Shown here: positions 1-14,099 of the stretch, in pieces
How the letters are laid out: every line of letters starts with the position of its first letter
Numbering within the stretch: position 1 is the stretch's first letter
Assembly: GCF_902635505.1 (NCBI RefSeq)
Contig: NC_045432.1
Location: 76,559,051-76,623,050, forward strand
DNA from: Sarcophilus harrisii
Taxonomy: Eukaryota > Chordata > Mammalia > Dasyuromorphia > Dasyuridae
Direction of reading: 5' to 3'
DNA: 64,000 nt
The notes under the pieces: model-generated
What the model saw: the letters and a program-made list of their open reading frames with translations, nothing else
Told to the model about the DNA's origin: nothing
Database searches by the model: none
Position numbers and translations under genes: made by a program

Positions 1-1960
1 ATAATATCAGCAGGGGAGAAATTCATTTGGAGAATTTCTAAGAAATTCTTAGAAACTAAGTATGGCGTATCCCAAGCAGTTTCTTTGAGGCTAAATGTTG
101 CGTGTCATTCGATGGAACGTGTGTTTGTTTTCATCCGGTGAAGTCCTTGTCTTCCTGCTGCCGCACTGTCCCTCTGAATCCCCAGCACCAAATTTTCATG
201 GGTCTTAACGATAGAGGAGATGTTGCGTGCGCCAGAGCAGATCTGGAGCATTTCGGCCTCCCGTCACATGGGGGTCCGCTCCCGGTGAACAGGAGAGAGA
301 TGCTCGAGGGTGGGAGCTGCTCCATTTTTGGCCTAGTGCTCTCCCTAGCACATAGTAGGTGCTTTCCAAGAGCTGGTCGAATTCATTTAAAGTGGTGCGA
401 TTTAAGAAAAAGAGCGCTGGATTGGGGGAGATGGAAGACCATAGTCTCGCTACCGCTGGTCATCTTGGTCTAGTCGCTTCACTTCTCTGTGTCTCAGTTT
501 CCCACTGGCATTAGATGCTCTGCCCCTAAATCCAAGCTGATAAGGGAGCCCTCTCTCGTGCTGGGGGCCTCTCTGGCTGTTTCCTCTGAAGAATTCTTCC
601 AGTGACCCCACGTTTGCAGGCATCATGCCTGAGGTTCTCGGATTCTCCATCTCAATTATCTGACGAGGCTCAGGGCCACCAAAGTAGCTTCTTACTCGGT
701 GCGAGTGGCAGCTGGCCCTGGCTTGGCCCCAGCCCTTCCCTGTAAAATTAGCCTTTGCCTACTTCCCATAGATCCAGGAGCCCAGGCCGAGAGCTGGGAG
801 GACCCTTAGAGGTCACTTGACACAGTCCCTTCATCCGCTACCTTGTTTGAGGCACACAGTCAGCCACTGGGACCCACTTTAGCAGCCCCGACTCTGGTGC
901 TGCTGCGACTGGAGGTGCCCTCTTCTGCCTCTGGGCCTCTGAGCACTTTCCTGGTGTTTGGGCTCTCCTGGCCTAGTTTCTCTCTTTCCCCCACTTTCCC
1001 CTAGACCTGTTGCCTGGTTTCCTTCTTCAGGCCCAGATGTACAGGAGGCCCATGGCCTCCCTGAGCCTCAGGCTTTGGTAGTGGAGTCCCCCTTTATCAG
1101 GAGCAAAGATCGAGTGCCCTACTGAAAAGGGCTCGGGTCCTTGGAAGACCAGAGGCGTAGTCAGTGATACTAGCGGCCGCTGCTGGCCCAGGTGTGCTTC
1201 AAGTGAGTCCTGGAGCCTCCCAATGACCGATTGCCCCAATTCTCCCCTCAACAGCCCATGGCCAGACTACCTTTGGTAAGGAGCCCGTGTCGCTCTGATT
1301 CCTGCCAAACAGAGGGCCGGAGCGGCAGCAGTGTGATGGTTCTTTCTGGGACTCTTGCAGCTTTGGGGGGAGCCTTAGGTGTTGGGTACTAGCTGGGGAC
1401 TGTGTGGCTGATTGACGTTTGAGGGGTCCTTAGGGCCCGTGTCCTGTTTGTTGCTGTGCTCCCCCTCGCTCCTGAAGGTTCCTGGCTTTGTCTGTTCCAT
1501 GCGGGCTGGATATTGCCTCTGGTCTCTAGCTTGGCTGCAGAAGAGAGGGCCTTTTGTGGCAGGGGGAGGGGGAGGAAGAAGAGAGGCAGGAAGGGATGTG
1601 TCCTGCTTACCTTGGAGGCTGGAAGGAAAGGCAAAGCTAGACCTCCCTGGAGTGTGTAGGCCCAAGCTAAAGACCTGAGTTGGGATGGGGAAGTGGACCA
1701 TCATCTGAGGGAACTGACCTGTTTCCTGAGGATGGTTCCTGGCTCTCAGAAATGGTCCTCGGTGATCTAGTCCAAGTTATTGTTCCTATAACCCTGCCCT
1801 AAGATGGGAGAACTTGGGTGCAGAATCCGGAGTCTCTCTGGGTCACCACCCTCAAGTGGGTTGACTCCGGTTCGAAGCTTTCTGGAAATTCCCCTGAAGG
1901 AAGAGAGCCCTCCTGGACTTGGCGGCCCTCCCACCATCCTTTTATGCTTTCCTGATTTAG
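1..1960 (+). other. AMOT: AMOT intron (5' part of window)
   Basis: This stretch lies upstream of the first recognisable AMOT exon and is read as intron. I found no further angiomotin coiled-coil exon in it in any frame. Positions about 405-550 resemble the tail of a MIR/THER1-type SINE, with the usual 'cttcacttctctgtgtctcagtt' type of core in degraded form. The rest is moderately GC-rich unique-looking sequence. A small exon could have been missed. Confidence 0.6.
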
Positions 1961-2086
1961 GGACACGACCAGTGGCAGCAGCCACTCTCCCAATACCAGC
2001 TATGACAAGTCTCTGGAGGCACGGATCCAGAAGGAGGAGGAAGAGATCCTGCTGGCCAACAGAAGGTGCCTTGATATGGAGGGCAG
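1961..2086 (+). CDS. AMOT: AMOT coding exon (C-terminal end of coiled coil), partial gene
   Basis: Angiomotin is a junctional and cytoskeletal scaffold that binds YAP/TAZ and polarity proteins; angiostatin binding is reported for it. This 126-nt exon has an acceptor at 1959-1960 (ttag) and a donor at 2087 (gtaatt). The first base completes a codon, then the reading gives a Ser-rich linker ([14 protein letters not shown]) followed by the charged coiled-coil stretch [20 protein letters not shown] and CLDMEG. The last two bases are the first two of an Arg codon that the next exon completes. From memory this block is nearly identical in human AMOT. Upstream exons, including the N-terminal PPxY motifs and most of the AMOT coiled-coil domain, lie outside the window. 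Confidence 0.93.
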
Positions 2087-5317
<3,231 letters not shown>

Positions 5318-5821
5318 GTGTCCTCCTGGGCACAGAATGCCACTCTGAGTTATGCATCCCTTCTATCCCATCTTCCCCACCACTTTCAGCTCACTCCAAG
5401 ACAGGCAGCCGTGACTGTAGCACCCAGACGGATCGGGGAGCCGACCCAACCAAAACCGCCGCCGCCAATGCCACTGCCGCCACCGCAGCCACTGCCGCCG
5501 TTGCCCCTGCCACTACCACCACCATCGCCGGGCCCGGGCCCGAGGCAGCGGCCGCGGCCACCGCTGTGGCTAACATCCCTTCCGCAGCTCCCACTCTTGC
5601 CGCCGCTACCGCCGCCGCCGCCACCGGTACCGCTGTTGCTGCTCCCGCTGCTGCCGGGGCCACCGCTGGGGCCGCTGTCGGGGCCGCCGCTGGGGCTGCT
5701 GCTGGGGCCGCTGCTGGGGCCGCCACTGGGGCCGCTGCTCCGCCTTCTCTCCATCCAGCCGCCAGCCACGGACCGGCTCATTTCCCTACTCCAAACTTGG
5801 CCTATAATTCCGACAAGGCAG
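5318..5821 (+). CDS. AMOT: AMOT coding exon encoding the Ala-rich C-terminal region
   Basis: A 504-nt exon with acceptor cttcacag (ending 5317) and donor gtaggt (5822). It finishes the split Gly codon, reads VLLGTE, then a Pro/Ser stretch and the conserved block SAHSKTGSRDCSTQTDRG, which all angiomotins share in some form. About 110 residues of Ala/Thr/Gly-rich low-complexity sequence follow, as in human AMOT, whose corresponding exon is Ala/Pro-rich. The 3' half contains a 12-bp tandem repeat (5656-5739) coding for Gly-Ala-Ala-Ala-like units. The exon ends with NLAYNSDKA plus one base. The donor is confirmed by phase: reading on gives a stop two codons later, whereas joining to 6277 restores the AMOT tail. 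The length and composition of the Ala-rich part differ from the human protein as I remember it, as expected for a disordered region. Confidence 0.92.
5656..5739 (+). repeat. 12-bp coding minisatellite in AMOT
   Basis: Seven consecutive 12-bp units of the form GGGGCC-RCY-GCT, with a few substitutions, start exactly on a codon boundary of the AMOT frame. Each unit encodes four residues (GATA, GAAV, GAAA three times, GAAT, GAAA). Being a multiple of three, unit gain or loss changes protein length without shifting the frame. Confidence 0.9.
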
Positions 5822-6188
5822 GTAGGTGATTCACTCTCTGCATCGGGTAACGTGCTCCCTCGAGAGTTTGTGGAGCTTCCTGGCTTGCCCTTGGGGTCCG
5901 TCGGGTCTCTTTGGGGCCTAACGGCTCAGGACGGCCCTACCTGGATGTTCTCAGGGAGATTGCTGATAACATCGAGTGCATCTCTCATAGGCTCTTCCAA
6001 GGGGAATGGATGGGGACAAAGTTGGCAGATCCTGCCTCTGGCGTCCAGTCTGCACAGCTTCCGAGAAGGGACTGGAACCCCAACAGAGCAAGGGGGGGTA
6101 GTAGAAACAAGGATGGGCTGCTTCCATCCTACTAGTGACTTAAAGGGTTCCCCAAGCTTATTTTTCTGTCCCAAGAAACTGATTTGAA

Positions 6189-6224
<36 letters not shown>

Positions 6225-6276
6225 GTGTGGGGTGTGTGGGGTGTGTGTGTGTATTGTTGTCTCTGCTTCCCTTCAG
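5822..6276 (+). other. AMOT: Last AMOT intron
   Basis: A 455-nt intron between phase-matched exons (donor gtaggt, acceptor cttcag). Its 3' end carries the TG repeat described separately; between that repeat and the acceptor only a short pyrimidine stretch remains. Confidence 0.9.
6191..6252 (+). repeat. (TG)n repeat beside the last AMOT acceptor
   Basis: Pure TG dinucleotides run from 6191 to about 6223 and continue with GG and TT interruptions to about 6252. The acceptor AG of the terminal AMOT exon lies at 6275-6276, leaving about 24 nt of pyrimidine-rich sequence in between. Confidence 0.95.
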
Positions 6277-6377
6277 ATGGACCCATTATCCGCCCTGTTG
6301 CTGTGGACAGAAAAGTGGGCGCCCGTTCTCTGGGACAAGACCACCTGGATCTGGAAGTTGTGGAGTATCTCATCTAA
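6277..6377 (+). CDS. AMOT: AMOT terminal coding exon with PDZ-binding C-terminus
   Basis: The last coding exon has acceptor cttcag (ending 6276) and stop taa at 6375-6377. The joined codon gives Asp, followed by GPIIRPVAVDRK, then SLGQD and the end EVVEYLI. Human AMOT ends with the same layout (DGP, then an ERK-like segment, ILGQEPD, then EMVEYLI). E-Y-L-I is the class-defining PDZ ligand of AMOT, which recruits PATJ/MUPP1 and related polarity scaffolds; AMOTL1 ends EVLI and AMOTL2 EILI. The middle of the exon is poorly conserved, while both ends are kept. The acceptor sits just downstream of a TG repeat (6191-6252). Confidence 0.95.
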
Positions 6378-7714
6378 ACTGGCCCAACCGAGAGAAAGAG
6401 CCGGTCGCCCCAAACCGGGTTTTCTCTTTTCTTTTATTTTTCAGAAAGTCGTTTTGTTTAGAAACAGGGCAGTCCTTGAGTTGTGAAGAATAGTTACTCC
6501 CCCCCAAACCCTTAGTGATAAGACCTTCAAAGGCAGAGTAATTAGGACGTGCTTCGAGTTAGGTTGGGATTGGATTTTCGCTTGTTTGAATGCTGGAAGT
6601 ACTCGCGTCTGGCTGGGAAACCTCGTCTTAAACGCGCCGGGTTTGCTTGTCACTTTCAACCTTGTCATCCTGTCATTGACAAATGTATTCACGACATGGA
6701 AATGAGAGTTAGAGGCGCGCTTGGACCACGTGGCCAATGTGCGGAGAAAGTGCCATTTGATGGCGCCTGGAAAGGGGGCTGGGGGATAGAACCGGGACCG
6801 GTCCCTTTTCCCCCACCCCCTTGCCACTTTCTCGCGCTAAAGAATGGAATCCATCTGGAGCGTTGAGAATCTGGCCGCTGGCTTTTTGCATGCAGATTTC
6901 CCCAAAACACCCCCTCCCCGTCCTCCGGAACGGGGTGGAATCGGGAAATTGCTCGGAGAGGGATTCCCAAGCTCTTGCAGATTCTGCGTGGTCCAAGAGC
7001 AACGTCACCTCCAGCGAGCTCTTTCCAAAGACCAAAGGATGCGTCTGGTGCAGACGGTATCCTTTGAGATGTTGGAATGGGTTCTAGAAACCACCCGTGT
7101 CAGCTCCCGCCGTTACCAAGGCCAGAAATGGCGTTGAAAACGTGCGGTGAGGGGAAGACGTGGGACACGGGCCGTCCCCGTCCGCCTCTTCTCCTCACCG
7201 ATTTGATCACTCTGGGGGCAAAAGCCTTAAGAGACCTTTCAAAAGCAACAGGGAGATAGGCGGGTGTAAGGGGAGGAACCAAAGATATTCTTGAGAAACA
7301 TCTCTCCAAAATGTCACAGATAGAAGTGGGCTTCCCCACTTTCTATCTGTGGGACTAGAAGCAAACCGCTTCTCCTCCCTCAGCCTCAGTTTTCACAACT
7401 GGGAAAGGGAGACATTAGTCTCATGGGACCTACCTCAGGGGATTCCGGTAGGGCAGATGCTTCGTCCACCTGAGAGCATCGGAGGCCCGGGAGTTGTTAG
7501 AGAGCGGTCCCGTTTCCCGCAGCGGGCCCCCGCCCCGCGAGGGAAGTCTTCAGGGGGATCAGCAGGAGCAATGTCACTCAAGGTCATTGCGGCAGAGAGG
7601 GGGAGGGGATGGGCGAAGGGACTTAGCGGTAGAATCCCAGCAGGTAAAAGAACAGGCTTGTTCCTCAGACCATAATAATTAGAATGTTGATCCATCCATA
7701 CATTCATCAATACA

Positions 7715-7885
7715 ATAATCTTTGAGCCAGGAAGGACCTTAGTCGTTAGTTTGTCCCCATTTATTTTAAATGATGGAGAAGACTGAGGTTCAGAGTGGGG
7801 GGCGATGGAGCACCCAAGATCAGACAGAGGGCACGTGGCAGAGCAGAAGCTGGAACGGAGGCCGATGCTCCTTCCACTGCACCGC
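7715..7885 (-). mobile_element. MIR/THER1-type SINE fragment
   Basis: Shows the reverse orientation of the MIR core: 'gatggagaagactgaggttcagag', then a degenerate 'cacccaagatcagacag', then 'ctccttccactgcaccgc'. It lies inside the AMOT 3'UTR. Old and diverged. Confidence 0.6.
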
Positions 7886-8479
7886 ACTGCTCCGCTCGCT
7901 CTTGGGGATCTTCTTCGAGGATTCCCCATTTAATGAGCCAGGGCTAGAAGGGGAGGTGGGGAGACGCGGCCAGCTTCGGGCCACCCGTGGGTGTGCTAGA
8001 ATTGCCACGTCTCCCCTGCTTCCTGTTTTCCAAGGTGGGCCCCTCTATCCACCTGCACCCTGAGCCACCTACAGTCCGGGTTCCTTTCGGAGAAGAGAGA
8101 CTCTGGCTCTCTTCTCTCCCGGTGGCACGACGTCATCGATTACAGCTTTTGGGCAACCCATTCGGCTGACCCGATGCACAGCGGCCCACGGTCACGTGCT
8201 CCGATAACCATTGTGATATAGCTGCTCCTCTCCTCGTTCCTGCCGTCCTGGAGCTCAAGAGCCCTGAGACGGGGGTTTGAGGAGAGGCTTCCCAGGACAG
8301 CCTCCCCCTCCCCAGCTCTCCTTTTCTTTCCTCCATTTTCCCTGAAGGTCCCAGAATCACAGAAGGATCGTGTTGACTTAGATACTGGGCCATCAGGGAA
8401 GGTTTTTCTCAGAATTTCAGTGGGGCTTCCATGACCCCCCCACCACCCCAGTTTCTCACCAGCAGCTGTCGAAATCAGG

Positions 8480-8680
8480 GCATCTGAAACTTTTTCCCCC
8501 ATGACCCCTTTCCCCCCCAAAAAAAATTCGTATACAACCCCGAGTTTATTGGGCTACAAAGCCAACATTTCCCGATGATGAGAAATCACAATTTTGCGAC
8601 CCCACCACGTTTAGGTACAAGACCCCGTACGGGGACACGAACCCCAGCTGAAGAAGCCGGGGTCCGAACAAACCCAGACA
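8480..8680. repeat. Unclassified interspersed repeat relic
   Basis: The stretch has the flavour of a non-autonomous hAT-like element: a left part 'gaaactttttcccccatgacccc', a middle 'atgatgagaaatcacaattttgcgac', and a right part 'gaccccgtacggggacacgaacccc'. From memory, similar 'gcgacccc' sequences are common in marsupial genomes. I cannot assign the family with confidence. Confidence 0.35.
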
Positions 8681-9380
8681 CTTCCCTTCCTTCCATTGGG
8701 TCTCATCTGCTTCTGATTTCAGGCTTATGGGAGAAACCTCCCGTTTCTCGTTAGTGGCCGCTTGGGGCCCTCTCTCCGGCCCCTATCTATCTATGCATTT
8801 CTCTGGCACCTTCACTAGGAGGGAGGTCTTGTTTTACTTACTGGGGATGGGGTGGGGGGGAGGGAGGATGGGGGGCTTTGCATAGGGAGGGGGGGGGGGG
8901 GGAAACTTTAAGGCAGTGATAACTTCTGGACCTCGCACCTTCAACGGTCCGAAGTAACAATACGAAAAGCTAATCAGTAACATTTCTATCGAGTTGATTT
9001 CTATCCACTAGATGTATTTTAGGATTTGGGTTTTCCTTTCTTCTTCTTTTTCTTGTTTTTTTTTTTTTTAAGCAAAGTGCATATTTTGAATTTGGTATTG
9101 TAACGATGAAGGCTTTACTTTTAATGCTGCTTTTTTGAGTTTGGGGGTAAAGGGGTAGGAGAAGAGGGGGGAGGGGGGCACAAAGCCAAGGTAATCGTGG
9201 GAAGCACCGTTGGGTTAAGTCTTGTCGGGAGAGTTTGGGGTGGAGTTGGCTGCCCTTGGGGTGGGGGGGGGGAAGAGGGAAGGGAGAGGGGGGGGAGAGG
9301 GGTTTTTTTTTTTGCTTTTGCTTCTTAAAGAGCCCTTAGAAAATCTGCGAACGAACGAGGCAGCTTTAATTCCGAAAGTG

Positions 9381-9388
9381 TGTAAATA
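9381..9388 (+). promoter_or_regulatory. Candidate Pumilio response element
   Basis: TGTAAATA matches the UGUANAUA consensus and lies about 255 nt upstream of the polyadenylation signal, inside the AT-rich distal 3'UTR. A match of this length also occurs by chance, so binding is only a possibility. Confidence 0.35.
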
Positions 9389-9641
9389 TGCACTAGTTTA
9401 TAAATTATATCATCCTCTCTAGTAGCCATAAAATCTCAAATTAAAAAAAAAATGTGATTCTGTGTGCAAGCGCGTGAATGTGTGTGTCGAAGGAGTTTAT
9501 TTAAAATGTCTGCCTTCTTACTGCCAATGCTTTCCGAAGGAGGGAGTTGGGCGGCGGGCTGACCCCTGACACCTGTTCCCGTCCCAAGCCGTCCTTCACT
9601 ATCTCTAGTCTTAACTGTCCTGTTCTATCCTGATAACAGCC

Positions 9642-9647
9642 AATAAA
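9642..9647 (+). terminator. AMOT: AMOT polyadenylation signal
   Basis: A canonical AATAAA within caataaaagc. Cleavage would fall near 9660-9665, and the following 'ctcgtggtctgctttatc' is the GT/T-rich downstream element. No earlier AATAAA was noticed after the stop codon. A weaker CATAAA-like variant occurs near 9427. Confidence 0.8.
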
Positions 9648-9665
9648 AGCTTTCTCTAGCCGTTG

Positions 9666-10029
9666 ACTCGTGGTCTGCTTTATCGGGGTTCCACAACGCG
9701 TCGAGTTCTTCCTTCAGTGCCGTGGCCGCCTCCACAAACAAGGACCCACGGCCCGTGCCTTCCAGATTTTATCTGGGTAGCTCCTTGGGATCGAGACACA
9801 TAGTCCCCACAAAGCCTTAAAACTAAACCATGTCTATAACATGAAAACAAGGCAGGCTCCTCACAGACCCAGCGGCCCATTCTCATGTGGGACACATCCC
9901 ATTGGTTTTTGTGCCCAGACTTGGTGAACGTAGGAGCCACATAGAGAAGGGGACATTTTGGAGGAGCCCTTGTTCTCAGAAATTTTGGTTGAAGGAGCTC
10001 ATTATACCAAGCAAATCAGCCTCCCCCCT

Positions 10030-10086
<57 letters not shown>

Positions 10087-10680
10087 CAAGCTAGCTAGTC
10101 ACACTGGCACAAGTGACTGACTTCTAGGGTTTCTTGTGGAGACGTGAAGTTGACTGGGTAAATGGGTAGAGACGTTGCCGGGCCTATCAGAGAGATGGGG
10201 CGTGAGCCAAGAGCTCACCAGAATTCCCCAGGAGGAACAATTCACATAGACAACACCCACCAAATGCTCCAAGACAGGAGATGGACCGCACCTTCCTGCT
10301 CACTTGCCCATTGGGTTGGTGGGGAAAAGCTGGAGAGCCTGAGGGCCTGGGTCCAAACCCCAGATCCCCTGCTCTCTACCTGCATGGCCAAACCTCATCC
10401 TCTTCTTGAGCCTCAACTTCCCAGCTATAAACGGAGGCTTGAGAATCTAGCCATTCCACATCAAAAATTAAAATGGGGGTGTTCCAGTAGCTGATGTCAA
10501 AGGTCCTACCCGGCTATCCCTAATGCCCTGGGTGCTCCTAAGTGCTTTTCCTTCTGGAATTGTGGCCTTCTTGGCCATGAGGGACTTGCACCCGGTGTCT
10601 AAGGTCCCACTCTCCCTCGATATCCTGTGCTGGCTCCCTCTAAAACACAAGGGAAAGCCAGGTGGACTCTATACTCCTTT
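9666..10680. other. Intergenic stretch downstream of AMOT
   Basis: No gene is seen. It contains the CA repeat at 10031-10082. A plus-strand MIR-like fragment lies at about 10300-10480 (order: 'ctgggtccaaac', 'ctctacctgcatggcc', 'cctcaacttcccagc'). Confidence 0.6.
10031..10082 (+). repeat. (CA)n microsatellite
   Basis: An uninterrupted run of about 26 CA units. Confidence 0.97.
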
Positions 10681-10687
10681 TCCCCAA

Positions 10688-10846
10688 TGTGGTTTTTTGG
10701 GTTTATTTTGGGGGATGTTTTTCAGAGGCAAACAGGGTCAGATTCACACAGCTAGTAAGTGTCTTGAGTCTGGATTTGAACCCAGGTCCTCCTGACTCTG
10801 GGACCAGTCCTTTATCTGCTGCAGTGCGACCTAGCTGCCCCTCTAT
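10688..10846 (-). mobile_element. WSINE/MAR1-type tRNA-derived SINE, minus strand
   Basis: Reads in reverse as the marsupial SINE: 'cacagctagtaagtgtctt', 'ggatttgaacccaggtcctcc', then 'gcgacctagctgcccc' at the 3' flank (the 5' end of the element). The T-rich left end is degenerate. Confidence 0.8.
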
Positions 10847-10884
10847 ATTCTTTTTAATTCAATCCCTTCCACCCACTGTAGTTG

Positions 10885-11215
10885 GTAATCCTAAATCACT
10901 TCCCCTTCTCTTGGCCTCAGTTTCCCATTATAAAATGAGGGGATATGGGCTCAATCATCCCAAAAGTTCCTCTAAGTCCTCTAGTAGTTCCTGGTTCAAA
11001 GTTCCATTTCCTTCTCTGAGCTGTTTCTTCTTTCTCTGAGTTTCAGTTTCTCCCCCACTGCTACACAAAGGGGTTGGACTCAGTGGTCCCAAATGTCCCA
11101 TCCAGCCTGAATACTGAATAGCTTCCCCTCTTTGGATCTCAGTTTCCCCCTCTGCAATGAGGATTTGGTCTGGATGAGATCATCCAGGTCCTGGACACTT
11201 TGTGACTTTGCCAGC
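10885..11215 (+). repeat. Three successive MIR/THER1 tails
   Basis: Three copies of the 'cctcagtttcccattataaaatgagg' module follow one another at about 10905, 11035 and 11130. Each is followed by a 'ggactcaatggtcccaaa' type segment. This looks like local multiplication of one SINE tail or repeated insertion. Confidence 0.55.
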
Positions 11216-11799
11216 TTTCCACATCAACTTACCTTGAAGGTTGCAAATGCTGGCAACATCTGGCTGGGGATGGGAGGGTCTCACACCTTCCCACAATCCC
11301 TCCTGAACTCATCAGTAACTGGATAGAGACTTGCCTGCATTCATTGGACATATTAGTTTGAGGGGAGGAAGGGCTTGGAACTGCTGGGACACCCCCCCCC
11401 CCCTGCCCTGTCCAGCCCATCCTGTACCTGGGTGGAAGGGAGGAAGTATCCAGCTCTCTGAAGCATCAAGGAAGGGAGGAAAGCTAAGGGCCTTAGCCAG
11501 CCTCCGGAGCTTCTGGGACCTTGGATGGGAAAAAAAAAAAGACCTCTGGGATTTCCACATTTCCAAACCTTATTCTAAGGAAGGGCTCCCCAGACAGACT
11601 CCAATGAGTGGCCCAAGGAAGCATGGGCTGATTCCGAGCTGGAAGTGACCCAAAAGCCATCTCAAGAGGGTCGAGCTCCATCCTCCATAAGGACCCCCAC
11701 GAACCACAGGTTGGTTCAGGAGACCGCACACAAACATTAGCTGTTTCGTTTTCCCATGATGTTATGATTGGGTTCAGGCCACACTGGGGTTGCCTTAGG
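11216..11799. other. Intergenic, nothing recognised
   Basis: No gene, RNA or clear repeat is seen apart from short C and A homopolymers (C run at about 11392-11402, A run at about 11530-11540). Confidence 0.5.
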
Positions 11800-11990
11800 C
11801 CACGTCCAATCTAGTCCAGGCCCCTCATTTTTACAAAGTGGGCAACGGAGGTCCAGAGAGGGACAAAAAGTCACAACATGAAAGCATGTTGTAAGTGGCA
11901 GACCTGAGATCGAGACCCAGGCCACTTGACGGCTCTTCCAGAGCCGATGCCCTTTCTCTCCCGGCTACCAACCCAACTTCCCTCAGCTGG
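11800..11990 (-). mobile_element. MIR/THER1-type SINE fragment
   Basis: Reverse MIR-like order: 'ggcccctcatttttacaaagtgggcaac', 'ggtccagagagggac', 'gtaagtggcagacctgagatcgagac'. Diverged. Confidence 0.55.
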
Positions 11991-13794
11991 TGCCTGGTAA
12001 CTAGAACCTCTGAAGAGAAGCAGCAGCGGCCTCCCTCCCCGACAGCACGTACGGATGATCCCCCCACCCTGCCCATCGCGGCACGCTTTGCCAGATGCCC
12101 CAAACAAAGGCCGTTGGGGGATTTGAAGCTGCTTTCCTGCCAACTGCCCCAGCTTGTGGTCCTGGGCGGCACCGGGAACCGGCAGCAAAATGAAGAGGAG
12201 CCTTTCTATTGCCGGCCTCAGCTCCGGTTCCGTGCCATCCACAAGCATTTATTCCCCACCTTCTGTGTGCTGGGCCTTCCCGCTGAAGGCCATCAGAGAG
12301 GGTTCCGGGGCTCAGAGGCCCAGGAGACAGAACAGGAATGTCAGCAGAAAGGGCAACTGGGACAAGTATCCTGCTGTTTAACTTCTGGCCTGCCCACCCA
12401 TCCAGGGGCAAGGCTTAAGCAGCAGGAAAAAGCCCCCAGTTTGAGTATCCCTTGTAATTCTGGGGAAGCCCCCAGCACAAAAGGCAAGGCAGACATGTGC
12501 CGTCTGCTCCCCGAGAACGCCCCAGAAACGGGCCATGAGCAAGAGCTCCTCCCGGGGCCGCTTGGCGTCTGGGCGGTCTGGCTCTGGTCCGGCTCTGGTC
12601 TATGGTCCCGAGGAGGGCCTTATGTGACCACTGACTACACAGCTTCTTCCAGCACATTCACACACCACAACCCGGCTAGCCATCTGCCAACAGATGGGCA
12701 TCCCCTCGCTTTCCAGCTTCGCCATTCCAAATCTCTTTGCACCCATGGGTCCTTTTGGTCTTTCTTTGGCTTGAAGGGTGAACACGGCCTGGGAATACTG
12801 GGAGCATTGGGAGTTGCATTCTCTGACAATTAGAGATGCAAAGTCTCCGATGCTGGGTGACAGACCTGTCACTAGAGCATAGTAGGGCCCTTAAAGTGAT
12901 ATGCAAATGAGAGCTATCACACTTCCCACACTCCTGGTCCTGCTTCCACCACATTAGTCCCATGTCCCCTCAGGCCCTGTCGGAGAAAGTCCAGTGCCCT
13001 GCACCCAAAAACCTCGGAAATGGCGACTCCCAGGTCAGCAACCCACTGCAGCTCAGCCCCTACACGCGTCATTGGGGGGGGGGACCTACCTTCCTCGTCA
13101 CCACCTCAGCTGCCGCCAATTGCGGGCACAGGAGCCCTGCGAGCATCAGGATCTCCCAGACCATCCATCTAGTCCTTGGGTCCGCCGTAACGGGGAGGTG
13201 GCTCTGGTAAAAAAGGGGCCGGCAATCCCGACCGCCACCCATGGGGCCTGCGAGTCAGCCTGGCTGAAGGAGCAAGGCACACTGGGGGAGAGGGGAGAGG
13301 CAGCATGTGTACGTCACGCGGCCGCCACTATCTTGCCAACAACGGAGACGTGAACCTGAGAATCTTTGGAACCATCGTCCCGGGAAGCAACCCCTGGGCA
13401 GATGCGGCCTGGAGACTGCTCCAGCAGGGGCTAAGGACACAGTTCCCAAGGCCCCCAAAAAGACGGATACTGTTACATGGGTACTTGATACAGGCAAAAG
13501 CCAGTGTGCCACCATGGATTAGGGAGCCCCGTGAAAGTGAATGTGACACTCTAGGCCTTTTCCCTTCCTTTAAGTGGAATGATCGCCTCTCCACAGAGGC
13601 TGCCCAGGCTCACATAGCAGGCCCCTGGCTCTCCACGAGCTTCAGGCCCTGGTGAATATCTCAAACTGGACATCCCCTAGGCAACCCGAACACAACATGT
13701 CCACAACCGAGCTCCCTCTTCCAACCTTCTCCATTTCCCCCAAAAGCCTCATCATCCCTCTGGTCCCCCAGGATCAGCAACTTGGCATAGTCTC
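11991..13794. other. Intergenic, no gene supported
   Basis: An open frame of 312 codons at 11895-12833 crosses this stretch. It begins in SINE-derived sequence, resembles no known protein and has no exon signals, so it is not called a gene. Positions 12240-12290 look like a MIR/L2 end. An octamer ATGCAAAT sits at about 12901. A run of G lies near 13074-13083. Confidence 0.5.
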
Positions 13795-13955
13795 AAAATC
13801 AGAGATTTGCTCTTAGAGGCCATTGTCTAGCACATCCTCGCTTTACAGGTGAGGAAACCCAGGCACCAAGAGAACAATTTGTCCAAAGTCACCCAGTTAA
13901 TGAGTGTCTGAGGCAGGATTGAAACTCACTCCAAGTCTGACAGCATCCACTTGCC
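13795..13955 (-). mobile_element. MIR/THER1-type SINE fragment
   Basis: Contains 'ctttacaggtgaggaaaccc', 'tttgtccaaagtcacccagtta' and 'gtctgaggcaggattgaaactc' in the reverse MIR order. Confidence 0.7.
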
Positions 13956-14099
13956 TCCTGGCTTCCTCTTCCTTGCACCCCACACAACTACTCAAACGCC
14001 AGTTCTTGCCATTTCTGCCTCCACGATTGCTCGCATCTGGCTCTTTGGGTCCCCTCCCCCGATTCAGATCCTTCCCAGCCTTGCCTAGGTCCTTCCAGT

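Larger units (their letters stand above)
6378..9665 (+). other. AMOT: AMOT 3'UTR
   Basis: About 3.3 kb from the stop codon to the first good polyadenylation signal; AMOT genes are known for long 3'UTRs. It contains a minus-strand MIR-type fragment (7715-7885) and an unclassified repeat relic (8480-8680). The distal 700 bases have long G runs (about 8888-8902 and 9258-9300), then A/T-rich sequence typical of conserved UTR ends. A Pumilio-type element TGTAAATA is at 9381-9388. The end is an inference from the signal, as no transcript is available here. Confidence 0.75.

Noticed and set aside
5318-6187. 289-codon Pro/Leu-rich frame overlapping the AMOT exon
   Set aside because: Alternative-frame reading of the GC-rich Ala-coding exon. 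The AMOT frame is fixed by homology and by exon phases.
11895-12833. 312-codon open frame on the plus strand
   Set aside because: It starts in SINE-derived sequence, runs through a decayed MIR/L2 end, has no similarity to a known protein that I recognise and no exon signals or codon pattern. It is probably a chance frame in GC-rich DNA.
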